A DNA stretch of 64,000 nucleotides. Source: Aquimarina mycalae. GTDB lineage: Bacteria > Bacteroidota > Bacteroidia > Flavobacteriales > Flavobacteriaceae. Numbering within the stretch: position 1 is the stretch's first letter; each line of letters begins with the position of its first letter. The notes under the pieces are model-generated. The model ran no database searches. It was given only the letters and a program-made list of their open reading frames with translations, and was not told where the DNA came from. The DNA lies in the NCBI RefSeq assembly GCF_029906345.1, contig NZ_JARYGY010000004.1, forward strand, positions 310,001 through 374,000, given 5' to 3'. Of the stretch, positions 63,435 through 64,000 are shown in pieces. The translations under genes and the position numbers were made by a program.

Positions 63435-63591
63435 GTGTTTATGTTAAGGGAATATTCCCCGAAAAAGCTTGTTTTTTAATACATAATATTTTTTCTAAAG
63501 CGTAAAATGTGCTTAAGAGAACAGGTATTATATAAATTACTAACTTTAGTATTGCTTTTAAATCATCTATGAACCACATAAACACATTTCT

Positions 63592-64000
63592 ATGAAGAAG
63601 ATTTACATATTAGTAGTGAGCATATTTATAATGTTTTTTATGAATGTTGAAAGCACTGCGCAATCACTATCAGATCCTGAATTTTCTTTTGAAGGAAGTG
63701 CTTCAACTACAACAATTGTTTGTGTATTGGCAGAAAGTTCAGAACGAATTGCGATATCAGAATATACTGGACCATCAGGATTTTTTAGTGCTGGAACTAC
63801 TTTTTATTTGGAATTATCAGATGAATTTGGAGTTTTTCAGAACCCACCTTTAGAGCTGGCAACACTTACCATTAATGAAGCAATCACCTCTAGTCAGGAT
63901 TTGATTTTTGACCCTTTTGAGATGCCATCAGAATTAAGAGGAGAGGATTACAGTTTAAGAATACGTGATGAAAACTCGCTTATTGTAAGTGTTACCGAAG
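63592..64000 (+). CDS. Exported adhesin-like protein, N-terminal fragment
   Basis: The frame starts at ATG 63592 and leaves the window, with 136 codons visible. The signal peptide MKKIYILVVSIFIMFFMN...STAQ is clear. The following text (SFEGSA...CVLAES, then FYLELSDEFGVFQNPPLELA and EDYSLRIRDENS) resembles the first domain of large SprB-like or T9SS type B gliding-motility proteins of flavobacteria, where the block LELSDxxGxF recurs. The rest, including any C-terminal sorting domain, is missing, so this is a moderate guess. Confidence 0.65.
   Translation, partial: MKKIYILVVSIFIMFFMNVESTAQSLSDPEFSFEGSASTTTIVCVLAESSERIAISEYTGPSGFFSAGTTFYLELSDEFGVFQNPPLELATLTINEAITSSQDLIFDPFEMPSELRGEDYSLRIRDENSLIVSVTE

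Noticed and set aside
1..64000. Insertion sequences, prophage, integrons or toxin-antitoxin pairs
   Set aside because: No transposase, integrase, phage structural gene or recognisable toxin-antitoxin pair was seen on either strand.

Overview
The window is chromosomal DNA of a low-GC member of the Bacteroidota, almost certainly a marine Flavobacteriaceae close to Aquimarina and its relatives. I infer this from gene content and signals, not from a search. The signals are type IX secretion (T9SS) C-terminal domains, many short lipoprotein leaders, families largely confined to this phylum (DUF2480, DUF3078, DUF5689, DUF4175), promoters of the TAnnTTTG type, and hardly any Shine-Dalgarno sequences. 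No phage, insertion sequence or CRISPR array was found. Almost every gene is intact.

Layout. 0-1.2 kb: the end of an MbnP-like gene and a di-heme peroxidase. 1.3-13 kb: the SUF iron-sulfur assembly locus (sufA, sufB, sufC, sufD, sufS, sufE, sufT, DUF2480). It is interrupted by a metallo-beta-lactamase-fold lipoprotein with a small His-tailed lipoprotein (between sufB and sufC), by a reverse-strand serine hydrolase, and by a T9SS-exported alpha/beta hydrolase. 13-17 kb: two DUF3078 outer-membrane proteins, an acetyltransferase and hflX. 17-25 kb: two endonuclease/exonuclease/phosphatase paralogues around a TonB receptor/DUF5689 pair, a likely extracellular scavenging system. 25-30.5 kb: a cation/proton antiporter, divergent from a universal stress protein and a SulP anion transporter. 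30.6-40 kb: a hydrolase, S8 and M1 peptidases, a large T9SS beta-propeller protein, rnpA and an S41 protease. 40-46 kb: rpiB, a 576-base AT-rich gap, rnr, DUF2807 and LysE genes. 46-55 kb: tRNA-Cys, folB, glnS, an EptA-like transferase, an SPFH protein, gltX and an AlkB-like monooxygenase. 55-64 kb: DUF4175, ybeY, mnmG, a methyltransferase, an OmpH/Skp-like lipoprotein and the start of an exported adhesin-like protein.

The most notable non-coding signal is a cluster of four parS-type 16-mers (two perfect, two with one mismatch) flanking mnmG at 59.1-61.6 kb. Together with the repeat-rich gap at 41.2-41.8 kb, this suggests the window lies in the origin-proximal part of the chromosome. Two small genes shorter than 60 codons, both on the reverse strand, were read directly from the sequence (42088-42267 and 52269-52436). 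Where the longest frame began at TTG or GTG, I usually moved the start to the first ATG that gives a proper leader or family N-terminus.
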